Positions 23,330 through 37,592 of a DNA stretch of 64,000 bases are shown piece by piece. The position numbers and the translations under genes were made by a program. This DNA is from Saxidomus purpurata (lineage: Eukaryota > Mollusca > Bivalvia > Venerida > Veneridae). The stretch lies in assembly GCA_022818135.1 (NCBI GenBank), contig JAFMSR010000008.1:27874003-27938002 (forward strand). The letters run 5' to 3'. Position 1 is the first letter of the stretch. Every line of letters starts with the position of its first letter. The notes under the pieces are model-generated. The model saw nothing but the letters and a program-made list of their open reading frames with translations. It was not told where the DNA came from and did no database searches.

Positions 23330-24050
23330 TGAAACAAGAGATGTCCCTTGTAAGTGATGAATGCCCCCAAACCGGTATCCCACATTATGTGACATTGACC
23401 TTCCAGTTTGTAGACCTGGTACTTGTGCATAACACTATATCCCTATGTGCTGAAGATTTTTTCCAATTCATTTTCAAATCTCTCAATATATAACCGAGTT
23501 ACAATCTGGACAAAAAAAATGTAAATATTTCAGGATTCTAAAACCTCATGGTAAGGACATGGGACTTGCCTGTGATACATCAACTCAATGTGCGTAACAA
23601 TAGAGCCATGTAACTTTAACCTCATTGCATGCACAACAGATTTACCATGAATACAGTATGCCATGACCTTTAAACTCCAAGAGTGACCTTGACCTTTGAG
23701 GTAGGGACATGGGTCTTGCATGAAACATGTTGTCTTAATGTGGTTAACATTTGTATCATATGATTTGAAAATCCCTTCATGCATGACAAATGTACAGCCT
23801 GCACACAACAAAATGGAATACCATACACTGGGAGAGACTGTACTAAAATTGGCAGTTGTGTCACTATTTCTTTTGTTCTCTGTATTGTTCTTTTTAGCCA
23901 CATAAGCCATAAAATAGGCACATAACCAAAAACACAATGAACGATTTCAAAGAGAATTTACTGTTACCTATTGTTGCCATAGCCTCTTAAGTCCAACTTT
24001 TAGGGCACAGACAGATAGACAGACAGTGGGAATTTAATGGGCATAAAATG
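23330..24050 (+). repeat. Dispersed repeat with TGACCTTGACCT motif
   Basis: Contains 'gtgaccttgacctttgagg' (about 23684), 'gggacatgggtcttgcatg' and a terminal 'cagacagatagacagacag' run at about 24009. Related modules are at 61870-62200 and 62860-63600. The minus-strand ORF at 23530-23937 is repeat read-through. Confidence 0.75.
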
Positions 24051-24419
24051 TCTATTTTAATAATAAGAACTGTTAAGAACACATTTAAAAATTCTTGTAT
24101 ATTAAATACGTTCTAAAAACAATATGACCTTTGTTGACAATTGTTTTTAAAGATTTACCACTTGGTTGCCTTTGCATTGAATTCTATTAACAACTTTGGT
24201 ATAGCTTTTATTACGCAAGGAATATACTCATTACTGTGAAGTTTATTTACATTGGTTCAGTGGCTTTAGAGGAGATGTTTGAAAGCAATTGTGAACACTT
24301 TTTTGTTACAACTTAATTTCCTGAATTTTGAGAATTAAATATTTTCAAATATATGTACCTCTTTAAAGTCCTTTTGGGTCATTTTCTTTTAAATCTCCCA
24401 CTCATTTTGTCTATTATCC

Positions 24420-24840
24420 TCAGGGAACATCCTATTGTACTGCCTCAATGCCTCCTGGCTCCAAGACTTCCCTTCAGTATAGCTGATCTCTGAATCGTAT
24501 TTTTAAAAGGTATCTTAAGTGGAATTATGTGCATTTTTTCAATATCATGCACTTGGGTAAATATAACAAAACCATCTACATGGACAGCTTAGAGTGTATT
24601 GCAGCTATTAATAAGCTATCCTGGTGGTGTTTATGAGAATGCTGAATATAAATATCTGGTTTTACGGTATTTATTATCAACCCCTCCGGTGTTTTAAAAC
24701 CATTTCAGATCAATTGACACGTCTGAGGAATCTTCGCGCACTGGTAAAGCGAATAGATTATAAAACGGTTATTTTAATATCACATTTCCTATTATCCAAC
24801 AGTGCATGCAAGTGTGTCGCTTCTGCATGATAAGTAACGT
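24420..24840 (+). repeat. Dispersed repeat family F1, copy 3
   Basis: Matches 8930-9330: 'atgcacttgggtaaatata', 'gcagctattaataagctatc', 'ggtgttttaaaaccattt', 'attgacacgtctga'. The 68-codon ORF at 24624-24830 is not conserved between copies. Confidence 0.7.
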
Positions 24841-25269
24841 AAAACTGGCTTTAGAAGGCTCATTCTATATACTTTTATTTGTTTTTTGTGGTATGAAACA
24901 CGCGCGTTGGTAAGTTATTACAATCACATCATGTTTAAATCAATTGAAATGCATGCATGCAAACAACAGCAAGACACTGTGTGAATTAGAACTGAACATG
25001 GGAAAGAAGTGATGCAAATAAATGTTGCATGTTTTACAAAACAAACTAATTCAGGACGTGATGATTAAATACGTCTTTTCGAAATGTTTTTTTTCTACAA
25101 TAAAATATGTTTACAATGTAACCCGTCAATTTGAAATGCAAATAACAAGGAGGATTATTGCAGTCGAGAAAGACATTTCTTGTTTGAATTAAATACACAT
25201 TATGTACTTGCTTGACTTAGAAAACAAGAAACATTTTGCGTTCAAGCCTCTATCAAAACATGGTTAAAA
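24841..25269. other. No gene seen
   Basis: AT-rich sequence with no recognised feature. Confidence 0.4.
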
Positions 25270-25517
25270 GTATGTGTGTAGGACCCGAAATGTGGAAGTG
25301 GTCACTCTGACGCGTAACCTAACCCTAACTCAAATGTGAAATAGATTTACACCATATGCAAAACCTTTCGTTAGCATAGAAACATGTTTACATATAGGGA
25401 GGGTTATGGTTAGAGTTTCACCTATTCGGAAGCTTTAACATACTTGGTAATGCTTTTTCAGGTTTGCAACCATTTTTATCTTTGTGACAATCTTCACATT
25501 TGGTGGTCCTACATATG
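25270..25517. repeat. ~240-bp MITE
   Basis: Inverted ends: 'gtaggacccgaaatgtggaag' class sequence at 25278-25298 and its imperfect inverse ending 'aatgtga'/'ggtcctac' at 25493-25512. Inside, 'taacctaaccctaactc' and 'gagggttatggttagagtt' form a second inverted pair, so most of the element can fold back. No ORF. Confidence 0.75.
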
Positions 25518-26155
25518 CGCGTAAGCAACCATTGCTTACATCTTCACTACTTCAAAAAGATGTCCTAAGGGTACATGTATCAGACAACTAGATTACAATT
25601 AAATCTTTGCCTGTCTACTAAAATTGTTTGGAATTTACCAATAAAAGCTTTTTGAAAAGTCGAGACACCCTTTGCTGATCTAATAATGATTGTTTTCTTT
25701 ATTCATTGTAAGTTTATATATAACTTTCAATTTATTCTTTTTTCTTTATTCGTTTATTTCCTTTAGAAACGCGAAATTATATTCAGTACTTTTAGTAAGG
25801 ATTTTCTTGACGTGATTACACACATAAATGATCAAAACAAAAAATATAAATACTAACTGCTGGTACCATAATTATGTTAAACAAGGAGTTATAAATGATG
25901 GTGCACTCAGCATTACGCCAAAACCATTGAAACAGGAAGTCTGGGTTATCGTTGGCATCAATATGCACGAGAGAAATGGATTCTAGCATTCCATGATACA
26001 GAATAGCTATGAATAAGGATAATTATAGATTTGAAATAAATTGTAAAAGTTTAGTTGAGTTTACTCATTTCAAATATCAATAGCAATTTCAAGAATTATA
26101 GACTTGCGCACAAACTACAAAAAAATCACAGCCTTTATACATCATCAATTGTATA
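25518..26155. other. No gene seen
   Basis: AT-rich sequence with no recognised feature. Confidence 0.4.
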
Positions 26156-26996
26156 CAGTAAACTCCCTGAAAACCGGACTCTCAGAAAACCGGAATCCTC
26201 AGAAAATCGGACGATTTTCGAAGTCCTGTAATTTCTTCTATTAAATTCATTGTAAAAAACTCTCAGAATACTGGACTCTCAGAATTCCGGATTCCGGACG
26301 ATTTTTTGTAGATTCTTAACGATTTTAAACGATATTTTATTCCTGAAAACCGGACGCTACATGTCATGTTCAAGTGTCAAAAGTTTTACTGTGTATTCAC
26401 GATTCGGCCATATGGTTGGTATCATCAACTCAACACATGTCATTTTCAATTGTTTACTATTTATCGGTCGCGCATGTAATCTTTAAGGCATGAAAAATAC
26501 TTGTAGGTGTGATAGTACAATTCGCCGACTTCGATTAATGTTGCTTGAATAATTGCTTAATTACGCCACTCATTAAATACGGCCGTAACTTTTGATCTTT
26601 TGTTGTAGAGATATATTTTAAGACAAACATCATTAGCATTATAAGTAACTATTCATCGAATTAGCGCCGATTTATTTGCTAAGGTTTGTATTTACTTAAT
26701 TAATTGAGGTCTTCATTCTGCATACCATTGGGTGTATCAAAATGACCAATGAAAAAATAAGAAGTTTGAGTAAAACATGATGTTAGATTTTGTTTAATAG
26801 GGTATGGTGTATTTCCTAAAATAAAATTATAGTTGTTTACTTAAACATTGTTTATGTTCTTTGTTTCAATTAAAAGAGTCAGTCAAGAAGTCCAATTCTG
26901 AGCAAATTTTAATCTGTTGATAAGTTTCCTGAAAACCGGAACTCTCAGAATACCGGACTTTTTCCCTTGTCGGTCCGGTTTTCAGGGAGTTTACTG
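26156..26996. mobile_element. Non-autonomous pogo/Tigger-like element
   Basis: Inverted ends 'cagtaaactccctgaaaacc' at 26156 and its exact inverse ending at 26996, flanked on both sides by TA (26154-26155 and 26997-26998), the duplication expected of Tc1/mariner-pogo transposition. The subterminal zones repeat a 'ctctcagaa..ccgga' motif several times on both sides, possibly transposase binding sites. The 841-bp interior has no transposase frame. Confidence 0.9.
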
Positions 26997-26999
26997 TAT

Positions 27000-28725
27000 T
27001 ACTTTTTTCAGAATTTAAAGATAACAAGTGTCAGCAACCCATTCATAGAAAAAGAATAAATGGAACTGTCATACTTTTTCTGACCGCCCACACTCCCAAC
27101 ACAAGCACGGCCAAGCGTATGATCTAAAATAATTGTAACGTCTGGTATCACTTGTAACATAAATTCATGTAATATAAGGTCCTGTGGCAGTGTATTGACC
27201 CGTAAAGAGGATTACTGACTACGAAACCATAAGGGAACACATAATTATGAAGCATTTGTACTTTAGAGCTTGTGAATCTTTCGTCTAAGGCATATAATTT
27301 TCGTATCATCTAGCGCTGACGTAAATAGACGCAGTTTTAACTTTAGAGCCATGAATATCTCAGAAACATGCACTTGTTGCGTTTTCTTCGCTATCTTATC
27401 ATCCTATATTTCCTTGGATTATCTACAATCCCCGATATTTCTATTACATTATTTCTGTTCATATGTACAGAAATAATGTTCTAAACCCCTAGCTTCGCAC
27501 AAAAATACGTACAACGAGTACCTTAAATTCATTGCAGTGTGCATTATTTAATTTCCCACTGGTAAGTGTTCTTTAAATAATTATTTTATAAACAAATAAT
27601 GAATTTAGTGAAAAAATTGTAAATGCTGGTAGAATATTTAACGTGTTTTTCACGCAATGTTTAGATCAAACTGAAAATTTCACGATCTACTTTATATCAA
27701 CTCAATGAATAACACGACAAGCATATCGTTAATCATTTGTATGCCGATATGAAACAACATTTTAAGGAAAAGAGAAACCACAGATAACATGTAAAGCGTG
27801 TGCTGAAATGAGATAAAGATATTTATCAAAGTTACAAAAAGGAAATTTGATTCTGTAGCTCACGTGATTGGACTTAATTAAAACTAACAAGAACTTAAAT
27901 TTGACAACAAATCCATTTAGGAGCACATGTTAACTAAATGAGATTATTTTCCATACAAAATTCATGTTTTTTCTGTTGATACCTTACCAATTAAAACCGC
28001 AGCTTAGAAGGCAAACTACACACAGATCTTTCTCGTAATCGGGAAGATACAATTCGTCATACGGCACAGATTTGTTTGTACAGTTATCTTTCCCTGAAAC
28101 CAAGAACAATCGAAGCTGTGTCCGAATTGTATTACCCTAAAATTTCACATTAACGCTTAATCTCCAACTTATATGGATATTGTTATTAAAAGCTTTCCTT
28201 TATAATTTTGTCAGTTTATATTTTTTAAATTTATCCAAATTGGAAATTACACAGTTTAAGGCATAACCTTAACACGGAAATTTTTATGAGATAAACATAT
28301 TTATTGACAGTGTTTTCTGAAACTATTGGCCCTGATTTTATGAAAATTGCTCAGCTGAGTACGTTATTTCAAAGTAAATTTTTTACTAAAATAAGGATAT
28401 TTCTTGTTGTCATTTTCACTTCGTAAACAAAAACGTGACTTGTTCATTACTGAAGCTAGCGGGATGAGTTACAATAAAGGGGCTTACATTCTGATTTACT
28501 AGTGCATGTAAACAGAATGATCGTTAGTAAAAAGAATTTTATAGGAGACATTTGATAAGGATTTATTAAAGTGACGTCTCTTTTGTTAAAATACAGCCGT
28601 GGCTATAATCCTGTCGCATTCCACATTAGTTTAACTACGTCTACGCACCTTTCTTTCTGACAAAAAACCGATACATGTGTCGATACATCAAGTGGAAGAA
28701 TCCATCATAGAATTACCGCTTAAAT
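27000..28725. other. No gene seen
   Basis: AT-rich, with no long ORF and no recognised repeat. A 'ttatttctgttcatatgtacagaaataa' palindrome-like stretch lies near 27448-27476. Confidence 0.4.
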
Positions 28726-28729
28726 TAGG

Positions 28730-30420
28730 GGTGTCATTAGTACGTTACCGTCGTTAGTACATGCGCTTAAATTGCGTCTTGGGTAGATCGTATTTTCAAG
28801 GTAAAAAAAATCAGTGGATTCAAAATTACTAGTGATTGACAATGTAGTCAATAGCTTAGAAGGGAACGGAGATACGGCATTTTTGAAGCGTAGGTTGCAC
28901 GCAATTCAAGATCACTATAAAATACCTGTGTTACTCAATTATAATTGTAAATAGGTTTTGCCGTAAAACCAATCTTCTCTACCATAGTTTGATACTTCTT
29001 ACGAGGTCACAAGAAGGTTTCTGAATTTCGAAAAATGAAAATGAAGCACAACATTATACTACCGAGTGACCTGTGTATTTGTAATATTTACAGTCCGTTG
29101 CAAAAAAACGAAACAGTCGGAAGTCGCTACAATCCGTCGTGATGTTGTTTATATTGGAGAAAATACATATACCAGGGGGTAGTATTCCTGTGGTGATCAT
29201 TACTTTGTGAATGATTCAAGGATATCTCTAGCTATGATTATCTTTTAAAATCGCTACCGCAAGTTAATAAATTATTATAAATGCATTACATGTATGTTCC
29301 CGGAACCTTACGCTAAAAGTAGTTAACACACCTTTGAGTACATATTGAATTGTCTTCATGTGTATGACAATATTTGTTGACACATGTTTATACAATTTAG
29401 TGCTTCAAGATATAACGAACAGTATTTGCTGCTAAATTACAGTTATAACTGCAGTAACATATGTCATCCTACATCATTGGTGATCATTGCGATATTTTTT
29501 TCATAAAAAGGCCTATTCACATCGTCCTGACTATGTTTTGCCAAAATGAAAAAGTCAAATTTATGAAATTATCAGTATTTGAATACTAGATCGTTACGTA
29601 TTTCGCAGCACTTGTTATTTATTCGAACACTCTAGTGTCGTATTCTTTTGACAATCCAATGCCTTTATAATACCTGCCTGCCGAAATCTACTTGTTCATA
29701 AGTGAAAATACTGAGATAAATCAAATTCCCAGTATCTATTTCCAGTCTACATCTAATGCAATCCCGAAAGTGAACACGGAACTTTTCCAACGTGCATTGT
29801 CGGTTTTACTTTCACAGCCTATAAGGGCTGGGGTGTTGAGTAACAGAAAAAAATGCAAATCAATAAAAAAATGGACATGAAACGAGACATGACAGACGGG
29901 TAATTTTATCTGGTATACAATTTGTTTATTTTATTTACATGTACACGTTTCATACATGATGAAACTATGGAAATTCGTGAATGAAGTAACAACAATATTA
30001 ACTGCTCGCATTACAAAAAATCATGTGACAGCGTACATAAAATCACAGCGGGACGTGTTGAGCCAGACCTAGTTATAACTCTTTAACTAACTATATAATT
30101 ATGTTTACTTTACGTTTTGGTGTAAAACATACAAATGAATGAAAAAGAAAATATATTTTAACGAATTTCATTACGGGAAAACGAAACGACAAACTATGTG
30201 TGCTTAAAAACTGAATGCTTTTAACAGAAATGTACATGTCGTCAGTGTGACCGTTACATATGTTGTCGCGTGCAAACTTTTCGGTGTCATTCGTTATTAC
30301 GATAGTGATTAGTATTACAGTTCTAAAGCATATCAACTCACTGGCTGCACGCAAGTTGGTGAGATCACAATAATAAGTTCACGGATTTATTTCATGTATG
30401 TTATAAAATGTATAGACGAG
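28730..30420 (+). repeat. Large dispersed repeat F3, copy 1
   Basis: Runs parallel to 46050-47400: both begin with 'aggggtgt...gtcgttagtaca', and later share 'ctagtgtcgtattct', 'ctgcctgcc.aaatct', 'ctctttaactaacta', 'gtcgtcagt' and 'attagta..acagttct' in order. The ORF at 29692-29880 does not keep its frame convincingly in the other copy. Family unknown. Confidence 0.7.
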
Positions 30421-30868
30421 TAGATCAACAACAAAAAAACAACAGAAGAATAACCTTTGTACTCATTCGATCACATTCCGGGCGGGAAAATTTCTGTAGA
30501 CACTCAACGATGTAACACTTCTTTTTGCATAAATGATGTCTGTTCACACCATGCTCGTAAAACATGCCTGCACAGATCTATTTAAATATGTCCATTTTAC
30601 ATTGGCACCATCAGAATGGGATTGTAATATTGTTTTGATTCGTGCGATCGTATTCTATTCAGTCACGGAAATTTTGTTACGAATTTTGTTAAACAACATC
30701 AAGGCTTTACTATGGACGACAAACAGCATTGAGATGTACATGCATTTATTTAATTACTTTTTTTAAAGCAACTCATAAAGGTCAATTAGTACACTTACTG
30801 ACGTTGTATTTACCGATCGATACCTAGCTACTGAGGTATATGGTACACCCCTATTTTTAGCGTTTATT

Positions 30869-30892
30869 GGCGCTGTGCGGAAGCACAGTGCC
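30869..30892 (+). other. Perfect-loop hairpin with GGAA tetraloop
   Basis: 'ggcgctgtgc' pairs with 'gcacagtgcc' (9 Watson-Crick pairs plus one G/A mismatch) around GGAA, a GNRA-type loop if transcribed. It is GC-rich in AT-rich surroundings. Function unknown. Confidence 0.45.
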
Positions 30893-33800
30893 AGTATTGA
30901 ATAGGTTTTAATTTTGTACCATGGGGTTGCATAATCGAATAGGGAGCAGCCAACATTATTATTGTAATAAAAACTATGTATTATGTTTGAACAAACTCCC
31001 TATAATGAATAAATAAATAGTATTAACTGATTACAAACAATACTATACCAGATGCATACGTCTTCGACCGTTAATTCAAAACGTTTGACATACTCATAGG
31101 ATATTTAATAACTTTTCCACAAACCTGAAGGTTACGGTTTTTTTATTGCTTTGTTTACGGACCCTACGGCCAGATTAATCAACGTTCAGAAAAAAGCGAA
31201 TCGATAGTTGTTTTGCTATCTCTAAACATTTTGAAGTTTAAATACATATGTTGTCAACGTGAATAATTAATGAAAACCCATTTTAATTACTACATACTAA
31301 AGTAAAATGTAGGCATTATAAATAAGACCGTTCACCTAACTATGCGATACATGGGGTCTCAATGAAATTTATGTAAAGCATCACTAACAACTGACCAATA
31401 GTAAAGACAAAATGTCATCGTACTATTATACGGAAGGTTGTTTTATGATTCGTTTATTTTTTGGTTAAACTGTAGTAAATGTGGTTTTTTACTTATTATG
31501 ATAACAGTTACATATACCATAATGTATTTGGTTTTTCCCGTTGATAGGTTGTTTACTGATATTCTAAAATGACGCTGATTCCTTTAAATCATGTTTCAAA
31601 ACATGCGCAGCAGCGCCTTTGATGCTTTGCATCAAAATTTGTCTTGTTTATAATAGAATATTCCATTTAAAGTTGTATCGGATTTTATGTAGTGTACAGC
31701 GTCTGTGTATGATAGTATACTATAGCGAAATGTGACAGGATAACGGCCACGGCTGTAGGGTTATGACAAATCCAAAATATCGACCTTTCCTCGAATCATT
31801 CAAGAAATACACAAATCATATGACTTTTTTCAGACATCATGTCTGTTACACCGACACGTCAATTAATTACTTATTATGTCGACACCGAGGCCTTAAGCAT
31901 GCTGCATTATGTTTTGATAAACGATGTTCTCAAGTATTGTTTGCTATATCGATATTGTGTGTTGCTTAATAACAGCAATTACTCGAATTGTCTCGTGTTT
32001 GCTATACACCACATAAATAGTTCTTAAAACTTAAGAAATAAAAAAGTCGCCATGGCTTTGACTAGTAGATTACTTGAGTTTTAAATATGCGCATCTTCCG
32101 ACGTCATCATTAAATCTGTGAGACATAACAATAAACAGGTACACCCGACCATTCATTCCTTGGACTCTTCCAATCGTTAAACAGATTTAATGTTTCAAAT
32201 TTGAATTCTTCTAGAAGTTTTTAGTGACTTTTTGACCTGACGAAAACGTACGCCAACATCCTTTCTACTATATTTAAAGAATTGCATGTATGAGGTCATT
32301 CGATCTCTTGATATCAGCCCTTCTCTATGGGTCAACAAAATGAATACAGGTTTCATCACGTATCAGTTATTTTGAAATGACGTAACTGTTACAGTTACCT
32401 CATAGATACATTTAAGCGCTCGTTCGTTTGTTTGAGATACACAGCACTTTTCGTAAGTGTAAATGCCCACTGCCTAATATACTTATACAAAACCAACTAT
32501 ACCCTGCACCGAAAATCACCCTTACAACTGTGATGTTTTTAAAAAAGATGTTTTTGATGTTTTGGATCTACCAAGACGGGTGGCAGGAAAGATGCATATT
32601 TTGCGTGTAATTTACATGTTGTTAAAGCTGTCAACGGTATACAGAAGAGCGACTTTTCAGAGCAGGCTTTCGTGTCTTGCTTTTTCGGTCTTAACTCCGA
32701 TGCAAAGTTAAACCTGATTAAAGAAAGGCGGTTAACCTGACTGTTTAGCAAGATCTGATAAGTATCAGGATATGCCAATAAAGTGCCAAGCTGTGATGAG
32801 TTCTATGCAGACCAAAGATAATGTCTTGTCTGACACTACAAGTGTTCTATGGAATTTGGACGAGACATCTTTACAGCGTAGACAGTTTTTTTTTTCATTT
32901 TATGTCAAGACGTGCATCTTTTCTACTGTATGCGTCACTCTTGTGAAGCTTAGAATCTTTTGTTGTAAAGTACAGAAACAGAGTAGTATGTTGAATGTTA
33001 AAGGTCCAATACTAAGTCTCTAAGGGATATAATTTTCCATCAAATATTTTCATATTGTATCTAATAATTAGCTTATGCATGTTATGTAGTTCAGATTGTT
33101 GCCACTTTTACAAGACTGTAGAGGTTTATACATTAATATTTTGACTTTTTTTCAGCAAAACAGTAAAAAGACCAATCGTGTCTTGTTAAGTTTCTACATG
33201 TATATATCTATGTAAAATACTTGAATGAGACTAAATTATATACCATTTTAGCTGAATACACTGTGTATATTACATCTGTATTAATTTCTCTTAGCTTCCC
33301 GTAAAACCGAGGTTATTTCCTTTAAGCAACATGTTTCGTAAGAAACAAATACTCGTCAGATTCAATATTATAGTCTTTTCTTTGCAAAAAGTTTGTGGCA
33401 CATACAAATCACAGGTTTTCTTCAATTATTAACGCATTTCATGGAGCGAAAATGTTAATTGAATTCATTTCTCCGTGACAACTAAAGCACAAGGCGTCGG
33501 ATCTATTGAACCAGGTCAAGTGAAAGATTTCTCTAGATATTAGTTGATATATGAGCTTAGCTTTATTGAACAGTAACTTGTTTTCTAGGACAAAATGTTG
33601 TATTTCTCTTGCATTTTGAATGCTTTTGATGACGTCCAAAGAGCACGTATTCTGTATAGGAGCGTATACGATAAGTAACTTGTAAGCTGTACTTCGACAT
33701 ATTTAGCAAATATTTTACAACAGCTTCAAGAATAGAATGCTTTTCGAACTAGTTCTTGAACCAAACAGTAAGACTCACTTACGAAGGGAGTTTGATTTGG

Positions 33801-34690
33801 GACTGATGCAGGCTAAAACGGCTTTAAACCTTTGACTGTATTATACAACTATTTAAGTTTCATTTCTGATCCGGCTGGTGCTATCACATATGCACCGAAT
33901 TTTAGCCCGAATCTGTGGTAATACTTTCAATGTTTTAAAGGAAATACCGGTAAGGTCAGTTGAACATATTATATATGCCCATAAGTTATTTATCCATTTA
34001 TTCTTTAATTATTTCCGCAAATAGAAAATGAAATACAGAAATTCATTTCATGTGTGCACTTACTTCTCTGTGTAAACATTATTGGTGGTGCTGTATCATC
34101 TGAACTTAGTTGACTATGGTGCCTGACTATTACACACTAACAGATATACCTACTCACTAACGCAAGAACGTATTTATAGCACGCACTTACAAACATAAAC
34201 ATAACGTTCAGTATGAAAATAACTTCAGTGAAAACAGCTCTTTCAGGCAAGTGATCGTTTCTTGCAATTACTGTTTTCCATTCTTAGAAAACCTCTCAAT
34301 GGAAAAGGAATAAATCGTTTTGCTTTGCTTTCATCAATAGCACCACAACAACTGTTTCCTATACGTATTCACGTCTGGTCTGCCATTCATCTGAATAATG
34401 CTGATATCTCATCATTTTCTTCTGTGAAGTGTACGAGATGTCTTTTAAATTAGTGGAATATAGCCAATTTCACGTCACAAATAAATAATACAAGTTTAAA
34501 ATGAAAACATAAAGTTGCATGAAATTTAATTAAAGTTGATATTATTAGACCATCAATTTACTACATTTATTATCGTTTCGCTGATTAAAAGAATTCGGTA
34601 CCTCAAAAAATATAAAACAAACCATCAACATGTTCCATAAATTAAGATACGGATAAGTGGATCGTAAATAAATATCAGAAAGTTCAATAA
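30893..34690. other. Long interval with no gene seen
   Basis: AT-rich. ORFs such as 31763-31969, 32428-32610, 32772-33023 (+) and 33439-33639 (-) are short and unrecognised. No RNA gene or clear repeat identified. Confidence 0.4.
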
Positions 34691-35246
34691 TATAGGTTAT
34701 TGAACTTGTATGGTGAAATATTACTTGGAACGAGTTGATTTGGCGGGAACAAAGAGCTTGCGATATATTATTATATACTTTCATATTGCCCCGTTCACTT
34801 TGCCTTAGAGAGTTCGTTCAGTATTCTACGGTACTGCACGTTGGCAAGGAATGATACTGAACGTTGGCAAGGGGGCGGTCCTAGCGATCAGCTGTACGGA
34901 CTATTTTATTTGTTTGCAAACGTCGTTTTATTGAGGTTTATATGTCGAAGTGTGACCATTTTTTACAATTAAATAAACTACGGTCATAAAATAAAAAAGA
35001 AACTTCAATCGTTTTCAAGTAGACGTAAAAAAGTTTCATTTTTTAAAAGGTTCGAATTTTTTAGGGCACGCAATACCATTTCTGGTTACGAAAATTACTG
35101 GTACGTATTTTAGCCAAGTATTGATAAACAAAAGGAACGATGTTTTGCATGTAGTCATAAGAAAGAGAAAACATTTTTAGGAAGTTGTTCCCGCCAAATC
35201 AACTCGTTCCAAGTAATATTTCGCCATACAAGTTCAATAACCTATA
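34691..35246. mobile_element. 556-bp DNA element with near-perfect 62-bp inverted ends
   Basis: Left end 34691-34752 and right end 35185-35246 are inverted copies with a single mismatch that I can find (61 of 62). It starts 'tataggttattgaacttgta' and the inner end of the repeat is 'gatttggcgggaacaa'. TA lies at both borders, compatible with a TA duplication but not decisive. The interior matches parts of 957-2240. There is no transposase, so it is non-autonomous and probably fairly recent. Confidence 0.9.
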
Positions 35247-37499
35247 ATATATTTTAGGCAATCCAAACTGTGTATTTGGACAATGAAATTATTTTTTCAT
35301 CGCTCAGCGGAAATGACCATGATAGCAGGTAGTTGATTGGGTCCGATGTGTCCGGACATGACTGACCAGGCCGAGTACCTGCCACACATTTGAAATTGGT
35401 GTTTGGAATTGAGGTGATTGCGACTCTAGCCTTATTTACATCACATTTACTCTTCAAAGTGTAAAAGTGACCAGTTTAGATACTACTTACCTTACATCAA
35501 CATAATCTTTTTTACAGAATTCTACGATTTTTTGGAAAGCCCTCATATAGACTTTACAGGAACAGACACACACGAAATAGGCATAATGTGGCAACAGTAG
35601 TGCCTGTCGAACAAAAGTACTTTCATACAAAATATCAACTGCGAGCTTATATCGAAACCCCTCCCCCTATTTCTTGTTTTTTTTTCCAGATAATTATGTA
35701 TTATTGAAACTAAGGTAGATGTAAAACTACCGACAGTACACTCAATAGATCATGAACTACATGTAACTAATTTGAATTTCGTTTTTCCACTGTAAATGCA
35801 GTGTGTTTATGGTAGCAATCAACTTAAATTTATACAGTCACATCGAAGTAGTTTCATAATATGTATGACCAATATAGGAAAAGGTATCATTGTTATAAAC
35901 AAGTAATGAGAACATGTACTTTATGGTATTGATGACACCTCGAATTCAATTAATTGCGACGCTTCATCAAAGTTTTCACTTACAATGTAGGTCAAAAATT
36001 TCAGGTCTGTTGAATGTCAGTGTCTAAATATCGTTATGCTGTTAAGTTATTGTCGTAGGTTTACTTTCTGTTCTGTGATGGGGCATGTGTTTACCAGGCC
36101 TGCAAAGGCACAATTACACAAGGAAATGAATAATTTCTGGTGGAAAGAAGAAAAAGTCAGGCGTAAGCCATATCGACTGTATTCCAAGTGCGCATGCGCC
36201 GGGTGAAAACCCGGGAATGTCAAAAATCGTGAAAGAGGCCCGTCATGCAAAATTAGTCGTTAGGTAATGAAATGAGATGAATGTTAATGTGGATGAAGAA
36301 AAATTAAATGAGTGGGATTTATAGGATGTATGGTCTGGTAAAGGACGTATGGCCTGTAATATTACATATACTGACAAATACAACAGATATATATACAAGA
36401 GACATGGACAGAACATATACTTAGGAACAAAGACATATAACATATAAGCAAAATTAATGTGGTGTTCAACCTCGTGACATTATCATTAGTAATTCGGCTG
36501 CAAGTTAACTCGTTTGAATGACTTCTAGTTTTAAGACATTCAGAAATATACCATTTCTAAGTAGGAAAAAACGAGGAGTATCAATCAGCATTTCGTTTTG
36601 GTGGTGTATCAATGAAGATTAATATTGCGAGCAAGTTTTTGTTTCAGAAACTATCTAGCAATATCTTAGTCTCTATAAAAAACAGAGACAATTAAATTTC
36701 TTGTTATACTGATGTTCACCAATGGGCTCCCTTAAAGGGAACATATCACATTTGCTGTTTGGGACTTGGGAAGTTGCCAGAACGTTCTTTTAATCATTCA
36801 AACAGATTCATAGCTTAGACATATTGGCCGTAACACGATCTACTAATGCAAATATAGTTATTCAGAAGACACACTCTTTAAGGAACATTAAAATGAAATG
36901 AAATGAAATGATTTTAACAACTGTTCACAACTGTCCTTTTTTACATTGGTATCCATATTGAAAATACAGTCTGGAGTTTTGTTGTAAATATTACGTAAGA
37001 CATACATGTACAGAATAGATACATATTTGTAAAGACTGTATAAAAATGCTGGAAATTTTGTAATTGTGTTTTAATGTTGCAATGCACTCAATCCCGACCA
37101 GTATCGGACTGAAAATGAAAATGGACGAACACCTTTTTGTTTTAAAACATAACGTTTAGTGCTACCTATGGGCTATATCTCAATTCCCATGTTTATATCT
37201 GATTCAATCATTTGCCTTGCATAGGTCAAAATCCTTAACTGTATAGACTGAGTTAATAATTCGGAGTTTTGATTCAAGAAGGCATACATTATTAGATTTG
37301 AATTGCACGCATCTATTTATTGCCTACCTTAATTAGATAGGGATACATGTAGGGATACATGTAAACAAACATCAAGATCCCTGAAGAGAAAGCAATTATA
37401 TTACATTATATTTAGTTTATACTAGTTTATTTTAGGTCGATTGTGAAACAAGTTATACAACTTATATGAATCACTCTCGACACCTTATTCCTGCTGGTA

Positions 37500-37592
37500 G
37501 GTATAAGACATATATATTACATATAATCAATATAATAAATTAATATATTACATATATATTACATATATTACATTAATATATTACATATATTT
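37500..37592 (+). repeat. 'ttacatatat' low-complexity tandem repeat
   Basis: Irregular tandem copies of 'attacatatat' and 'attaatat'. Confidence 0.8.

Noticed and set aside
35254..35457. 67-codon Cys-containing minus-strand ORF as an immune-receptor exon
   Set aside because: No recognisable domain and it ends in the border of the 62-bp-TIR element.
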